Of a stretch of DNA of 64,000 nucleotides, positions 22,307 through 32,488 are shown one piece after another. The notes beneath the pieces were generated by a model, which saw only the letters and a program-made list of their open reading frames with translations, had not been told where the DNA came from and ran no database searches. Within the stretch, counting starts at the first letter, position 1. Every line of letters starts with the position of its first letter. The translations under genes were made by a program, and so were the position numbers. The DNA lies in the NCBI GenBank assembly GCA_029237695.1, contig CM055274.1, positions 19,209,505-19,273,504 on the forward strand. The letters are read 5' to 3'. This DNA comes from Conchocele bisecta (Eukaryota; Mollusca; Bivalvia; Lucinida; Thyasiridae).

Positions 22307-23122
22307 TCGATCAATGAATCAAACAACCACCAACCAACCAACCAACCAACCAACCAACCAACCAACCAACCAACCAACCAACCAACCAACCAACCAACCA
22401 ACCAACCAACCAACCAACCAACCAACCAACCAACCAACCAATCCCAACCCAATTTTAGGGCAAGGGGCCAAGTGACTTTGTTGTGGTATGGACCTGGCAC
22501 CTGGTCAGGTGAACGAACCAAACAATCAGTCAGCCAAACAACCAACCAACCAACATATCGATCAATGATTCAAACAACCAGCCACCAACCAACCAACCAA
22601 CCAACCAACCAACCAACCAACCAACCAACCAACCAAACCAAACCAACCAACCAACCAACCAATCCCAACCCAATTTTAGGGCAAGGGGCCAAGTGACTTT
22701 GTTGCGGTATGGACCTGGCACCTGGTCAGGTGAACGAACCAACCAATCAGTCAGCCAAACAACCAACCAACCAACATATCGATCAATGAATCAAACAAAC
22801 AACCAACCAACCAACCAACCAACCAACCAACCAACCAACCAACCAACCAACCAACCAACCAACCAACCAACCAACCAACCAACCAACCAACCAACCAACC
22901 AACCAACCAACCAACCAATCCCAACCCAATTTTAGGGCAAGGGGCCAAGTGACTTTGTTGTGGTATGGACCTGGCACCTGGTCAGGTGAACGAACCAACC
23001 AATCAGTCAGCCAAACAACAAACCAACCAACATATCGATCAATGAATCAAAAGACTAGCCACCAACCAACCAACCAACCAATCAACCAACCAATCAACCA
23101 ACCAATCAACCCTATTTTAGGG
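22307..23122 (+). repeat. Composite (CCAA)n satellite, four modules
   Basis: Four modules start with TATCGATCAATGAATC (near 22,307, 22,556, 22,775 and 23,033). Each carries a (CCAA)n run. The first three continue with the spacer GGGCAAGGGGCCAAGTGACT...ACCTGGCACCTGGTCAGGT, while the fourth runs into the SINE-like repeat. Run lengths differ between modules. Both strands are open in several frames only because the repeat lacks stop codons. The spacer is the middle of the SINE-like family seen at 54,935-55,371, so a SINE fragment was probably caught up in the tandem expansion. Lies in intron 1. Confidence 0.75.
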
Positions 23123-23400
23123 CAAGGGGCCAATTGACTTTGTTCTTGTATAGAACGGGCACCTGGTACCTGGTCAGGTTATTCTAATTTCAGGGCTGAA
23201 TATATTTTGTTCTCAATGTAAATATTCTGTTCTGATTTTGGGATTTTCCTCCCAATGCAGCAGGTTAAAATGGAATTGAACACGTTTTCCCGGCCTTACA
23301 TGACCTTAGCTGTTGATAGGCTGTTAAACGACCTTAGCTGTTGATAGGCTGTTAAACACCAACAAACAAACAAACTAAACCAATCAATCAATCAATCAAC
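23123..23400 (+). repeat. SINE-like repeat, 3' part
   Basis: It carries the family block CTGGTCAGGTTATTCTAATT, TCCCAATGCAGCAGGTTAAA and the tail ACCTTAGCTGTTGATAGGC, ending in CAAACAAACAAAC...(CAAT)n. The ACCTTAGCTGTTGATAGGC block is duplicated. It ends less than 10 bp before the next exon. Confidence 0.55.
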
Positions 23401-23408
23401 CAATGCAG

Positions 23409-23627
23409 GGCCTGAAGCGGAACATACAAGTGAGCGACGAGCGCGGCCGCAGTATGCCCGCCCTCACCATCTTCTCCCATGGTATCCGCTACCTGAAGGA
23501 CCATTTATTGAAGACGTTGGCTAACCGAGCGACGGGGATCATTGAGAAGGACATACAGTGGGTGCTCACCGTGCCCGCCATATGGAATGACAACGCCAAA
23601 CAGTTCATGCGCGAGGCCGCCGAAAAG
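23409..23627 (+). CDS. HSPA12-like Hsp70 family protein, exon 2
   Basis: This is a 219-nt exon (73 codons, phase 0 at both ends) between the acceptor ATGCAG and donor GTCTAT. It encodes family signatures RSMPALTIFSHGIRYLKDHLL and, after a spacer, IQWVLTVPAIWNDNAKQFMREAA. The latter corresponds to the Hsp70 V/ITVPA motif region that helps form the nucleotide cleft. It follows directly in frame from the previous exon and continues in frame to the next. Confidence 0.9.
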
Positions 23628-23649
23628 GTCTATGAATTTCTGGGCATTT

Positions 23650-24172
23650 GTGGCTGTGACTGGAAATATGAGACATGCCATGTGATTTTCTACCTTCGGA
23701 TATCTGCGTAATTTCATGAAATACGTTTACAAAATTTACATTATTTTCCGTAAATGGCGTCAAAAGTTGAGAGAAAAAACATTCAGGGTACTTGCGAAAT
23801 TATATTCCGCATGTACTCCGAACATCTTGTCAACATTTGACTTTATTTATGAAAAGTATTGTAAATTGTGTAAACATGCTTAATAAAATTACGCAGATGT
23901 CCGAAGGTACAAAATGGCATGGTGTGTCTCATACATGTATGTGGATTATGGGATTTTGGAGCAGTGTAGACCATGATTGAATATCACTCCCATGTAGCCT
24001 GATGATGATTTATATGGCTTGTTAGATGCATGACGGCTGTTCCATTGATGGAATGGCGAACAGTGCAGATCCTGATCAGACTGTGCGGATGCACAGCCTG
24101 ATCTGGGTCTACACTGGTTGCACAACCAATAAGCCCTACTTCTCCAGTCACAACCAGATTTATGTATTGTTG
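23650..24172. mobile_element. MITE-E copy, split by MITE-F
   Basis: The left end GTGGCTGTGACTGGA is at 23,650-23,666. The remainder, after the insert, runs 23,934-24,172 with GATCAGACTGTGCGGATGCA and the terminus CCTACTTCTCCAGTCACAAC. It begins 22 bp after exon 2 of the HSPA12-like gene. Confidence 0.6.
23667..23933. mobile_element. MITE-F copy 1
   Basis: The ends are inverted: TATGAGACATGCCATGTGAT at the left and GCATGGTGTGTCTCATA at the right. Each is followed inward by ACCTTCGGA...TCTGCGTAATTT in opposite orientations. Length is about 267 bp with no coding capacity. It is inserted in MITE-E; a second copy is at 28,125-28,398. Confidence 0.7.
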
Positions 24173-24223
24173 CACGTAAGTGACTTTGGCTCTGATATAT
24201 ACAGACGAACAGTACGTCTACCC

Positions 24224-24535
24224 CCTGTAGCCGATTTCACCAACATTGCTAAGCATACTTATCTAGCTAAGTATACTTCGAGGAAGTAATCATTTATTTT
24301 TCCCAAAACGCATTATTTCATATAGAACTAACGACTGCATATATTTGATGATTAAAAGTATGCAGAATTATTACACTGAATTTATTACATTATCACAGCC
24401 AAAATGGCTGTGATAATGTAATAAATTCAGTATTATACAAATTAATAAATTTATCCTTAAATTAAAAAAAAATCCCTCAAAGTGTATACTTAGCAAGATA
24501 CGTATACTTTGCAATTTTGGTGAAATAGGCTACTG
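24224..24535. mobile_element. MITE-B copy 5
   Basis: Termini are TGTAGCCGATTTCACCAAC and TTTTGGTGAAATAGGCTAC. The centre is a perfect palindrome (TTACATTATCACAGCCAAAA and complement). It is one of the best-preserved copies and lies in intron 2. Confidence 0.8.
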
Positions 24536-24578
24536 GCGATTCTGTTATGAGGTGAAGGAGGGACCTGATATGGAAGGT

Positions 24579-24790
24579 AAATGCTTTGATTTAACGACGG
24601 CACTGGCTCGATGACCTTGCATGTCGGGACCGACTATTTAAATCCACATCCGATAGGACTAGGGCTAGCACAAAGTTATCTTGCCCAAGGACATGCCGAA
24701 TCGGCCATTCGCAGCGGTGAGAGGTGGGAATCGAACCCGGGATCTCCCGGTCCGCAGTCCGACGCTCTACCTACTGAGCTAATCCGGCCA
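24579..24790 (-). mobile_element. tRNA-derived SINE with perfect 11-bp target duplication
   Basis: The minus strand begins with a tRNA-like head carrying an A box (TAGCTCAGTAGG) and B box (GGTTCGATTCC). The body GTCCTTGGGCAAGATAACTT and the tail GTTAAATCAAAGCATTT follow. ATATGGAAGGT occurs at 24,568-24,578 and again at 24,791-24,801, the mark of LINE-driven insertion. The acceptor stem does not pair, so it is not a functional tRNA. Bivalves have SINEs of this plan (e.g. RUDI), but the exact family is not verified. Confidence 0.8.
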
Positions 24791-25010
24791 ATATGGAAGG
24801 TGTTCGAGCCACCCTTAAATATAAGCCGAATCGAATTTGTTATGAGGTGCAGAGATATCAATAATATTATTATACAATGTCAGTAGTTTGTAAATACTGA
24901 ATTGGTTTTCTTGCCGTGAATACGCGCGGAGCTATTCGTTGTATGACGCTTCTGGGTAAGGCAAACTGGATGTGCTTGAAATTTGTCCCATATAATTATT
25001 AGCCGATCTA

Positions 25011-25999
25011 TTAATAGATCGGCTATATATTGGTTATCCATTGGTTTGTGAAAAGTTTGTAACCACCATTTTCTCCTATATTCTGTAATCTACAAACGCG
25101 AAATTTGTTGTATCACTTCCAAATTACATCAACCTGATAATTTTTCATTTTTTGGCCATTATCTCTGTTGAAAACTTTAAACATAGCGAAATAACACAAT
25201 TTGGCTATAAATAAACGTTTTCACTACAAGAGTTCGGTAAACTAAAGTTAGGCGGTTTGCAATTTGGCTATAAATAAACGTTTTAATTATAAGAGTTCGG
25301 TAAACTAAAGTTAGGCGGTTTGAAATTTGGCTATAAATAAACGTTTTATCTGCAAGAGTTCGGTAAACTAAAGTTAGGCGGTTTGCCTTCTAGTCCAGGG
25401 GAAAGTGTAGGTATATATATAAGATTTCGGCACCTCGTGTTAATTTATGGCACCCGGTGTTTTTATAAACTTTTTCCAAAAAATCCGGGTGCCATTTTTT
25501 TAACCAAGTTCAAGGTCGTTTCGAGGTCATTGAACTTTATGCTTGACGGACGTCGAAAATTGCCAATATATGAGCCAATAGGTCATGGTCCTTAACTTGG
25601 AAATTGGTGTAAGTTGTTAAAAAACATTTCTGATGGATATATTAAATAATTTACGTAAACTACACTAATATTCAGTATATAATTATCATATATTCAAGAT
25701 GGCCGCCAAAAATCGGGTATTTATGAGATTTCGGTTGACTTGCTACAAATTTGTGTAATGCTAAGCGCCTTCACCTATATTCAAAGGTTAATTCTTTCAA
25801 CTGTGATAATATTGTTTACATTTGACTACCATAAGATCAGATATTAATGATAGCTAAATATAACTGGGAGAATTTGGTTGGGTAGGTAATCAACACTTCT
25901 CTCACTTTTCCCTGAGATTCCGTAACTACTAAAATGTTGACATATATTGAACCCTGATTTGATCGGCTAATGACATCATGCTCTGCATGACTTTTCATT
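25011..25999 (+). mobile_element. Hairpin-ended element with 64-bp tandem repeat
   Basis: It starts with a perfect palindrome (TTAGCCGATC...GATCGGCTA, 25,011-25,025 and mirror). AAATTTGGCTATAAATAAACG units of about 64 bp follow, three times (25,197, 25,260, 25,324). GATCGGCTAATGAC and a CATGC...GCATG hairpin come near the 3' end (25,958-25,990). Same plan as the other hairpin-ended elements but with a different repeat. Lies in intron 2. Confidence 0.5.
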
Positions 26000-26019
26000 A
26001 TAATGTTCATATTTGATCA

Positions 26020-27350
26020 TATATATAATATTCATATTTGCCGATAATTACGTCCCTTGTATTTGCAGATAATTATGTCCCTTGGAATATCTATGTATTT
26101 GACGAAAAGTACGTCCCTCGTAATATCTTGCTAATAATTACGTCTCTGAATATTCCCATGTTTGTCGATACTTACATCCCCTGTAATATATCTGTATTTG
26201 CCGACAATTACCTCCCTTAGAATAATATATCAATATCTCCATATTTACTGATAATTACATCCCTGGAATGTCTCTGTGTTTGTCGATCAATACGTTCCTT
26301 GAAATATTATCATATCCCCGTAGTTGTCGATGATTACGTCCCTTTGAATATCACCATATAGCCATATTTGCTGATGATTACGTCCCTTGACATATCTCCG
26401 TATTTGTCGATAATTACGTCCCTTGGAATATCTCTGTATTTGCCGATAATAACGTCCCTTGGAATATCTCTGTATGTGTCGGTAATTACGTCCCTTGGAA
26501 TATCTCTGTATTTGCCGATATTTACGTCCCTTGGAATATCTCCATATATCTGTATTTGCAGATAATTATTTCTCTGAATAGTTGTGTGTTTGTTGATAAT
26601 TACGTCACTTGGAATATCTTTGTAGTTGCCGATAATTACGTCCCTTGGAATATATCTGCATTTGCCAATATTACGTCCCTTGTAATATACTGTATTTGTT
26701 GATAATACTGTCCCTTGGCATATATATATCTGTATTTGTTGATAAGTACGTCCCTTGGCATATCTCCATATATCTGTATTTGCAGATAACTATTTCTCTG
26801 AATATTTCTGTGTTTGTTGATAATTAAGTCACTTGGAATATCTCTGTATTTGCCTTTAAGTACGTAACTTGGAATATATCTGCATTTGCAAATAATTACG
26901 TCCCTTGGAATATACTGTATTTGTTGATAATTACGTCTCTTGGAATATCTCTGTATTTGTTGATATTTACATGCCTTGGAATAGCTCTGTATTTGCCAAT
27001 AATTACGTCCCTTGGAATATCTCCGTATTTGCCGATATTTACGTCCATTGGAATATCTCTGTATTTGCCGATATTTACGTCCATTGGAATATCTCTGTAT
27101 TTGCCGATAATTACGTCCCTTGGAATATCTCAGTATTTGCTGATATTTACGTGCCTTGTAATATCTCTGTATTTGCCGATAATCACGTCCCTTGAATTAT
27201 CTCTGTATTTGCTGATAATTGCAGCTTGCATATCTCTGTATTTGTTGATATTTACGTCCCTTGGAATATCTCTGTATTTGTTGATATTTACATGCTTGGA
27301 ATATATCCATATCTCCGTATTTGCCGATAATTAAGTCCCTTGGAATATCT
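26020..27350 (+). repeat. 36-bp minisatellite, about 37 copies
   Basis: The unit is TTTGCCGATAATTACGTCCC followed by TTGGAATATCTCTGTA, with substitutions and small indels. Because 36 is a multiple of three, several frames stay open over hundreds of bases. These are artefacts of the repeat. The array fills the end of intron 2 and stops about 10 bp before the acceptor of exon 3. Confidence 0.9.
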
Positions 27351-27364
27351 CTGTGCCATTTCAG

Positions 27365-27530
27365 GCGGGCATTAAGGGTGAGCAGTTGATGATAGCCCTG
27401 GAGCCCGAAGCGGCCTCCATGTACTGTATGCACCTGCCCGTCGACCGCATGAAGGGGCTCGAAAACCATAAAGGCAGTCACATGCAAGCATTCCCGGAGC
27501 AGACTAAATACATGGTAGTCGATGTCGGAG
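27365..27530 (+). CDS. HSPA12-like Hsp70 family protein, exon 3
   Basis: The exon is 166 nt, starting in phase 0 after TTTCAG and leaving one base of a split codon before the donor GTAAGG. It encodes GIKGEQLMIALEPEAASMYC, the family's conserved block preceding the second phosphate loop, and ends at VVDVGG. The acceptor lies directly downstream of the 36-bp minisatellite, so its polypyrimidine tract is short and poor. Confidence 0.9.
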
Positions 27531-28124
27531 GTAAGGCGCGATTGAGTGGATACCTTTAACCAATTGACGCGTAAATGTACAGTAGGTGGACAATAATGAA
27601 GTAATTTCCCGAAAGGTAAAATCCCATAGACTTAGATGTATTTCTATCTTTACTCTCAAATACATGCATGTAGCTCAGTATATACTTTACCAATTTGAAT
27701 GAAATATAAAGTGTTTGAAAGAAAATAGATTTATGCAGAATATGAACGTTTTGGTTATTAATTATCACAAGCAGTTTGATAGATACATGTTTTTAAATAT
27801 GGCGTCATTATTTGACGTCACTTTTCGAGCGACGTCACCATTGACGTCAAGGGGAACATCATTTACAAAAATTGTCCATATGTTTAACTGCATGCATCGT
27901 GTAAACTACTTTGAATATTGAATACACATATGAATCAAATTCTGCGCATGTCTATTGGCTACTCGATAAATGTGTACAGTATATTTGAAGTAACATGCTA
28001 ACAAGCACAGTTACAAATACATGTCAGTTTATGGGATTTCAATGAGTGGGAAATTACTTCTGTCCAACATCTGTATAGTGTAACCACTCTAAACCGAACA
28101 CATGGAGAACCCTGGTGTGTTTAT

Positions 28125-28398
28125 TTGAGACACGCCATGTGCTTTTGTACCTTCGGACATCTGCGTAATTTCATTAAATACGTTTACAGAAATAACAATA
28201 TCTTTCATAAATAAAGTAAAAAGCTGACACAATTGTCAGAGTACATGTGGAATATATGCGGAATATAATTCCACATGTACATTGAAAATTATGTCAACTT
28301 TTGACGCCATTTTACTGAAACTATTGTAAGTTTTATAAACGTATTTCATGAAATTACGCAGATGTCCGAAGGTACAAAATCATATGACGTGTCACATT
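28125..28398. mobile_element. MITE-F copy 2
   Basis: Inverted ends GACACGCCATGTG and CATATGACGTGTC bracket TTTTGTACCTTCGGACATCT and its complement. An inner palindrome (ACATGTGGAATATATGCGG...TCCACATGT) lies near 28,243-28,280. It is in intron 3. Confidence 0.7.
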
Positions 28399-28521
28399 TA
28401 GGATGGGGTCCACTGTCATTAATATCTCACAATGCCGTCTGTTCATCATTTCAAAGTACAAAACCTGTCCGTGTAAATAAATTGAACATCTCCCATAGCT
28501 AGCACCTCGACCTATTTGCAG

Positions 28522-28695
28522 GCGGCACCGTAGACATATCCCTACACCAGGTTCTGGCGAGAGGAGCCCTAAAGGAGCTCCATAGTTCGAGTGGAGGTGC
28601 GTGGGGTGGGACCAAGGTGGATGATGCATTCCGTAACCTCTTCACAAAAATCGTCGGCAAAGAGGTTATGAAGAAATTCAGTTATGACTGCACAT
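28522..28695 (+). CDS. HSPA12-like Hsp70 family protein, exon 4
   Basis: The exon is 174 nt between TTTGCAG and GTAAGT. Two bases complete the codon split from exon 3 to give the Hsp70 phosphate-2 motif GGGTVDIS. It then encodes SSGGAWGGTKVDDAF, characteristic of the HSPA12 subfamily. It leaves one base for the next exon, and the frame is preserved exactly. Confidence 0.9.
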
Positions 28696-28715
28696 GTAAG
28701 TACAGCGAGGTTCCC

Positions 28716-28805
28716 CAGCGCTCCAGATAAGTTTTCCATCTAAATGCGTATTCTGCTGTAATAAGTGCATAAACTACGCCAATACACACCTTATCTGGAG
28801 CCCTG
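28716..28805. mobile_element. MITE-C, 90-bp short form with 6-bp target duplication
   Basis: The ends are CAGCGCTCCAGATAAG and CTTATCTGGAGCCCTG, with GTTCCC on both sides (28,710-28,715 and 28,806-28,811). Almost nothing separates the two ends except a short imperfect palindrome. It lies 20 bp from the exon 4 donor. Confidence 0.75.
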
Positions 28806-29332
28806 GTTCCCAGAGTGTCAGGTTTAGAGATCATGATGTAACTCAGTGTTGAGTATAGGTGTCTATAGTGGAACCTCTCTAAGCCTGTCACCCTGGGAGG
28901 TGCCTAGAGTGCCAAATACAGTTGATCCTCTTTTAAAGACCTCCTCGGAACAGCAATTCCCTATCTATAGCAACCATGTTACTTTTTCCCAATACTTATT
29001 TGAGTTCCAGGAACGCCAAATCTACATAACTCAAATAACTAATGCTAGCTTTAAATAGTTAGACCTAGCATTAAGTATTTTGAGCTAGCTACCAATCATT
29101 TGCAGAGCTCTCTAAGTCATTTGGAACTAGCTCTAAATATTTAATGCCAGCTCTAATTATTTAAAGCTTGTGTTAATTATTCGAGTTTATTATGTAGGTG
29201 TGGTGTTCCTTTGGCCATACGCGCCTATAGATGCTGTATACGTCGGCTTGCACTATCGTTCCATGTATATAATGATTTCTTCTATGTTGTTATATATATT
29301 TTATGTTGACAAGAAATTATTTAGTTTAAGTC

Positions 29333-29880
29333 AAACTACTGTCTGTTCCACATTTTGCTGCCGACGAACTTTTGGCCATAAAACACATTAAATCTTAAAA
29401 ATATTTAAATATAAGTACTTTTTCATCAATAGCAAAAAAGGGACACTCCCGCAAAAAAAAAAATAATATTGATTTTATTGGCAAAAAACGATTTCCCTTA
29501 ACATGGGGGCTAAACATAGATCTTTTTCTTAAATTATTTGTGGACCGATTTTCAATATCTAACTTGTATTTTCTTAGTTACATCATTTCATCATTTCCAA
29601 GCTATCTAACCAGGTTTCGGTGTCGATTTCCAAATTTTTTCATTGTTTGACTCCTCCCCTGCTCCTCCCCTCATTTTCCCAATGTTAAATTCCCATAGGA
29701 AAATCTTTTTTTTTTCGCATTAAAATCAATATTTGATGGAATTTTATCAAATTATTTTTTTAGAGAGAGTGACATTTTTGTTATTGATGAAAAAGTACTT
29801 ACATTTAAATATTGTTTTAATTTAATGTGTTTAATAGCCAAAGGTTGGTCGGCAGCAAAACGTGGCGCAGACAGTAGTAT
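29333..29880. mobile_element. MITE-D copy 1
   Basis: Inverted ends of about 40 bp: ACTGTCTGTTCCACATTTTG...CCGACGAAC at the left; GGTCGGCAGCAAAACGTGG...CAGACAGT at the right. The inner arms also pair (AAGTACTTTTTCATCAATA and complement). Length is about 545 bp with no coding capacity. Lies in intron 4. Confidence 0.75.
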
Positions 29881-29956
29881 ATAATATGAGATCAGTATAT
29901 AATATGAGATCAATTAAAGAAAGTGAGGCATGTTGTTCTGTTGTTGCGGTTTGTTC

Positions 29957-30260
29957 CTTCACTCTCATCAAAATTGCAATGTATACTTATCTAGCAAAGT
30001 ATACTTTGAGGCTAGTAATAATTTATTTTATAAATGTATTATTTCATATAGAACTAACGACTGCATATATTTGGTGATTAAAGGTATGTAGAATTATTAT
30101 ACTGAATTTATTACATTATCACAGCCAAAATGGCTGTGATAATGTAATAAATTGAGTATATTAAAAATTAATAAACTTATCCTGAAATTGAAAATTTCTC
30201 CCTCAAAGTGTACTTAGCAAGATAAGTATACTTTGCAATTTTGGTGAAATCTGCTACTGG
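29957..30260. mobile_element. MITE-B copy 6
   Basis: It has outer arms GCAATGTATACTTATCTAGC and complement and the perfect centre TTTATTACATTATCACAGCC plus mirror. It ends about 70 bp before the acceptor of the last HSPA12-like exon. Confidence 0.75.
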
Positions 30261-30328
30261 TGTGATTCAGTACGTTTGTAAGAGAAGCGAGTCGCACATT
30301 TCTAGCTCGTGTTATTTTCCATTTTCAG

Positions 30329-31221
30329 CTGACTACGTAGACATGTTCCGGGAGTTTGAAACGAAGAAACGAAATATCAAAGCCGACCTGAAGGCTAAGG
30401 TCACATTCAAGGTGCCAATCGCGCTGAAGGGTCTATTTGAGGAACAGTCTAATACAGATGTAAATAAAGCCATTGACGGTATTAAAGACCTGGCGGGCAA
30501 ACTGACGTGGAAAGGAGATAAGGTGCGAATGGAGGGTGACGTGATGAGGAATATGTTTGAGGAGTCGTGCAACAACACCGTCAAACAGGTGAAGAAACTA
30601 CTAAAGGAGAAAGACGGCGCAGGCGTTAACACCATATTGATGGTAGGTGGCTTCTCCGAGTCACCGCTGCTGCAGGAGGTGATGAAAGAAAGCTTTAAGG
30701 ACAAGCGTGTTATTATACCCGAGGATGCAGGACTTGCTGTACTGAAAGGAGCTGTATTGTTTGGCCATAACCCGATGACAATCAAGACTAGAATTGCCAA
30801 ATGTTCGTACGGTATACGAGTGTACAGGGATTTTGAAGACGGCGTACATCCACAAAACAAGAAAATAGTTGCCGACGGCAAGACCAAATGTAAGGACGTG
30901 TTTGCCTCTCATGTTAAAAAGGGGGACGAGTTAATTGTTGGTGAAGCTCAAATCTCACAGCGGTATACACCTTTGGAGGCGGACCAAACATCGCTAGTAT
31001 TCGACATCTACACGTCCACGGATCCTGATGCAAAGTTCGTCACGGATAATTGCTGTACATATCTTGGTCAACTCGAGGTTAAGGTGCCAAATCTATCCGG
31101 GGGCAAAGACAGGGCTGTTCATGTGAACATGGGATTTAGCGGCACCGAAATAACTGTTGAGGCAAAGGAAGAAGCGCCTCCGCATGCAATCCAAAAGGCG
31201 ACCTTTAAATTTTTGGATTAG
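30329..31221 (+). CDS. HSPA12-like Hsp70 family protein, terminal exon
   Basis: The exon is 893 nt after the acceptor TTTTCAG. It completes the split codon and runs 296 further codons to TAG (31,219-31,221). Features in order: DYVDMFREFETKKRN; a charged central part; TILMVGGFSESPLLQ, the Hsp70 C-terminal nucleotide-binding motif; IIPEDAGLAVLKGAVLFG, typical of HSPA12; then a beta-rich C-terminus. With the other exons it gives about 554 residues, near full length except for the missing N-terminal exon. No stop or frameshift is seen, so the gene may be active. A candidate AATAAA is at 31,442-31,447, inside a MITE-C copy. Confidence 0.92.
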
Positions 31222-31326
31222 TTAAATAATTTGCATCAAGTATGTATGGTCTATAATTTTACAAAACAAGGCATATTGCCTTTGCCACTGGTGAATTTCA
31301 GACCACCCTGTACATCTGTACAGTGT

Positions 31327-31688
31327 CAAATCTCCAGATAAGCTTTGTCTAAAGAGTAGTATGCCTCCTGATTTCAAATTCAATGCATATTTTAGTTTTG
31401 TAAATCAAGTATTTAATTTATCTTTCCGATATAATATTGGGAATAAATGAGTAGAAAAGCAAACAAAGTTGAAAATTAACATAATTTATTTGATCGGTAA
31501 AAATCAAAGTGTTTTTTTTTCAAGCTGAAATAAGGAGATTTTCTACTTTATTACAGCATCCTTACTCCTCAATTTGAAAATTCAATGAGTATTTTTAAAT
31601 TGTTGTACTCCCAACTTGTGAAAATCAATGCTTTTTCACCTAAAATAAGGACAAATTATCACCAAAACGTACCTTATCTGGAGCTGTG
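31327..31688. mobile_element. MITE-C copy with 6-bp target duplication
   Basis: Ends are CAAATCTCCAGATAAG and CTTATCTGGAGCTGTG. CAGTGT occurs immediately before (31,321-31,326) and after (31,689-31,694). It lies about 100 bp past the HSPA12-like stop codon and may supply its polyadenylation signal. Confidence 0.75.
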
Positions 31689-31989
31689 CAGTGTGATTAA
31701 CCCTTACAATGCTGAATTAAATTTTTTTGGCTACTGTTTATTTTTTATTTTCATTTTTTCTCAACAAAAACATGCTTTGGCAAGACGTAAGAATCATAAG
31801 AATCATTTCCAAAGGAAGGAAATGATTCTCAAGTGCTCTCAAACCATGCTTTTATTCAACAAACAGACAAAATATGAAACAACGGCAGACGAAAATGTTC
31901 GTTTCCCGCATTATAAGTGTTAAAGTATTCACATTGTGACCTACTACCATGCTGCAAGGAAATGTACATGTACTTCATATTATATATTA

Positions 31990-32480
31990 AAGGTACATGT
32001 CAGTAGGCACAAAATGTTCTTTACATGAATTAAATAAGTGTATAATTGTGTCACTATTCCACCAGTTCTAAAAATATGAGTGCCCACTGTACAGATGTAA
32101 TCATTTAGTTATATTTATCTTACTGATAGTGACACGAGGTGGTATCAGGCTATTTTCATATGCAAATGAGGCATGCTACTTTTTAATTACCGGTATTTAT
32201 ACTATTAAATGTGTCACCTGAAAAAATTATATTTTCGACAGATTATAAAGTACTGAAAAATAAATACAGAGAATAAATAGTAATGTCCGTTAACATTTTA
32301 CGGAAACACGGTTATCGCCCCTGATATCAGTGTGGAAATGTACGTCTTATATAAAATGTATACTAATGCCACTCAATACGTGGGGTAATGGTGAATGAAT
32401 GTTTATTTTGCCATAAAATGTCTCCGATCATGTCTCTGATATAAAGAACATGTGTTGCCTACTGGGTGGGCATGCACCTT
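31990..32480 (+). mobile_element. MITE-A reference copy
   Basis: The 491-bp element has TA on both sides (31,988-31,989 and 32,481-32,482). Left end AAGGTACATG...AGTAGGCACAA (short deletion) and right end TTGCCTACTGGGTGGGCATGC with CACCTT. Internal marks are TCATATGCAAATGAGGCAT and GGAAACACGGTTATCGCCCC. No coding capacity. Confidence 0.85.
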
Positions 32481-32488
32481 TAAAGCAG

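Noticed and set aside
22273..22998. Open frames on both strands encoding repeating NQPT or LVGW tetrapeptides
   Set aside because: They are simply the (CCAA)n repeat read in different frames; a 4-bp repeat lacking stop codons is open everywhere.
23409..23711. Extending exon 2 to the in-frame stop at 23,711
   Set aside because: Sequence after 23,627 is intronic (GTCTAT donor, then MITE-E and MITE-F), while exon 3 continues the Hsp70 domain in the same phase.
24716..24790. Functional tRNA gene on the minus strand
   Set aside because: A and B boxes are present but the acceptor stem does not pair and the sequence continues into a SINE body flanked by a target duplication.
26038..27334. Several overlapping frames with 12-residue repeats
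   Set aside because: Product of the 36-bp minisatellite, which is a multiple of three without stops. Lies in an intron and is open on both strands.
26020..27350. Possible CRISPR array because of regular 36-bp repeats
   Set aside because: The repeats are directly adjacent with no unique spacers, and the context is an animal gene intron.
30333..30887. 184-codon open frame antisense to the last HSPA12-like exon
   Set aside because: It is a shadow of the well-supported sense exon, with no motif of its own.
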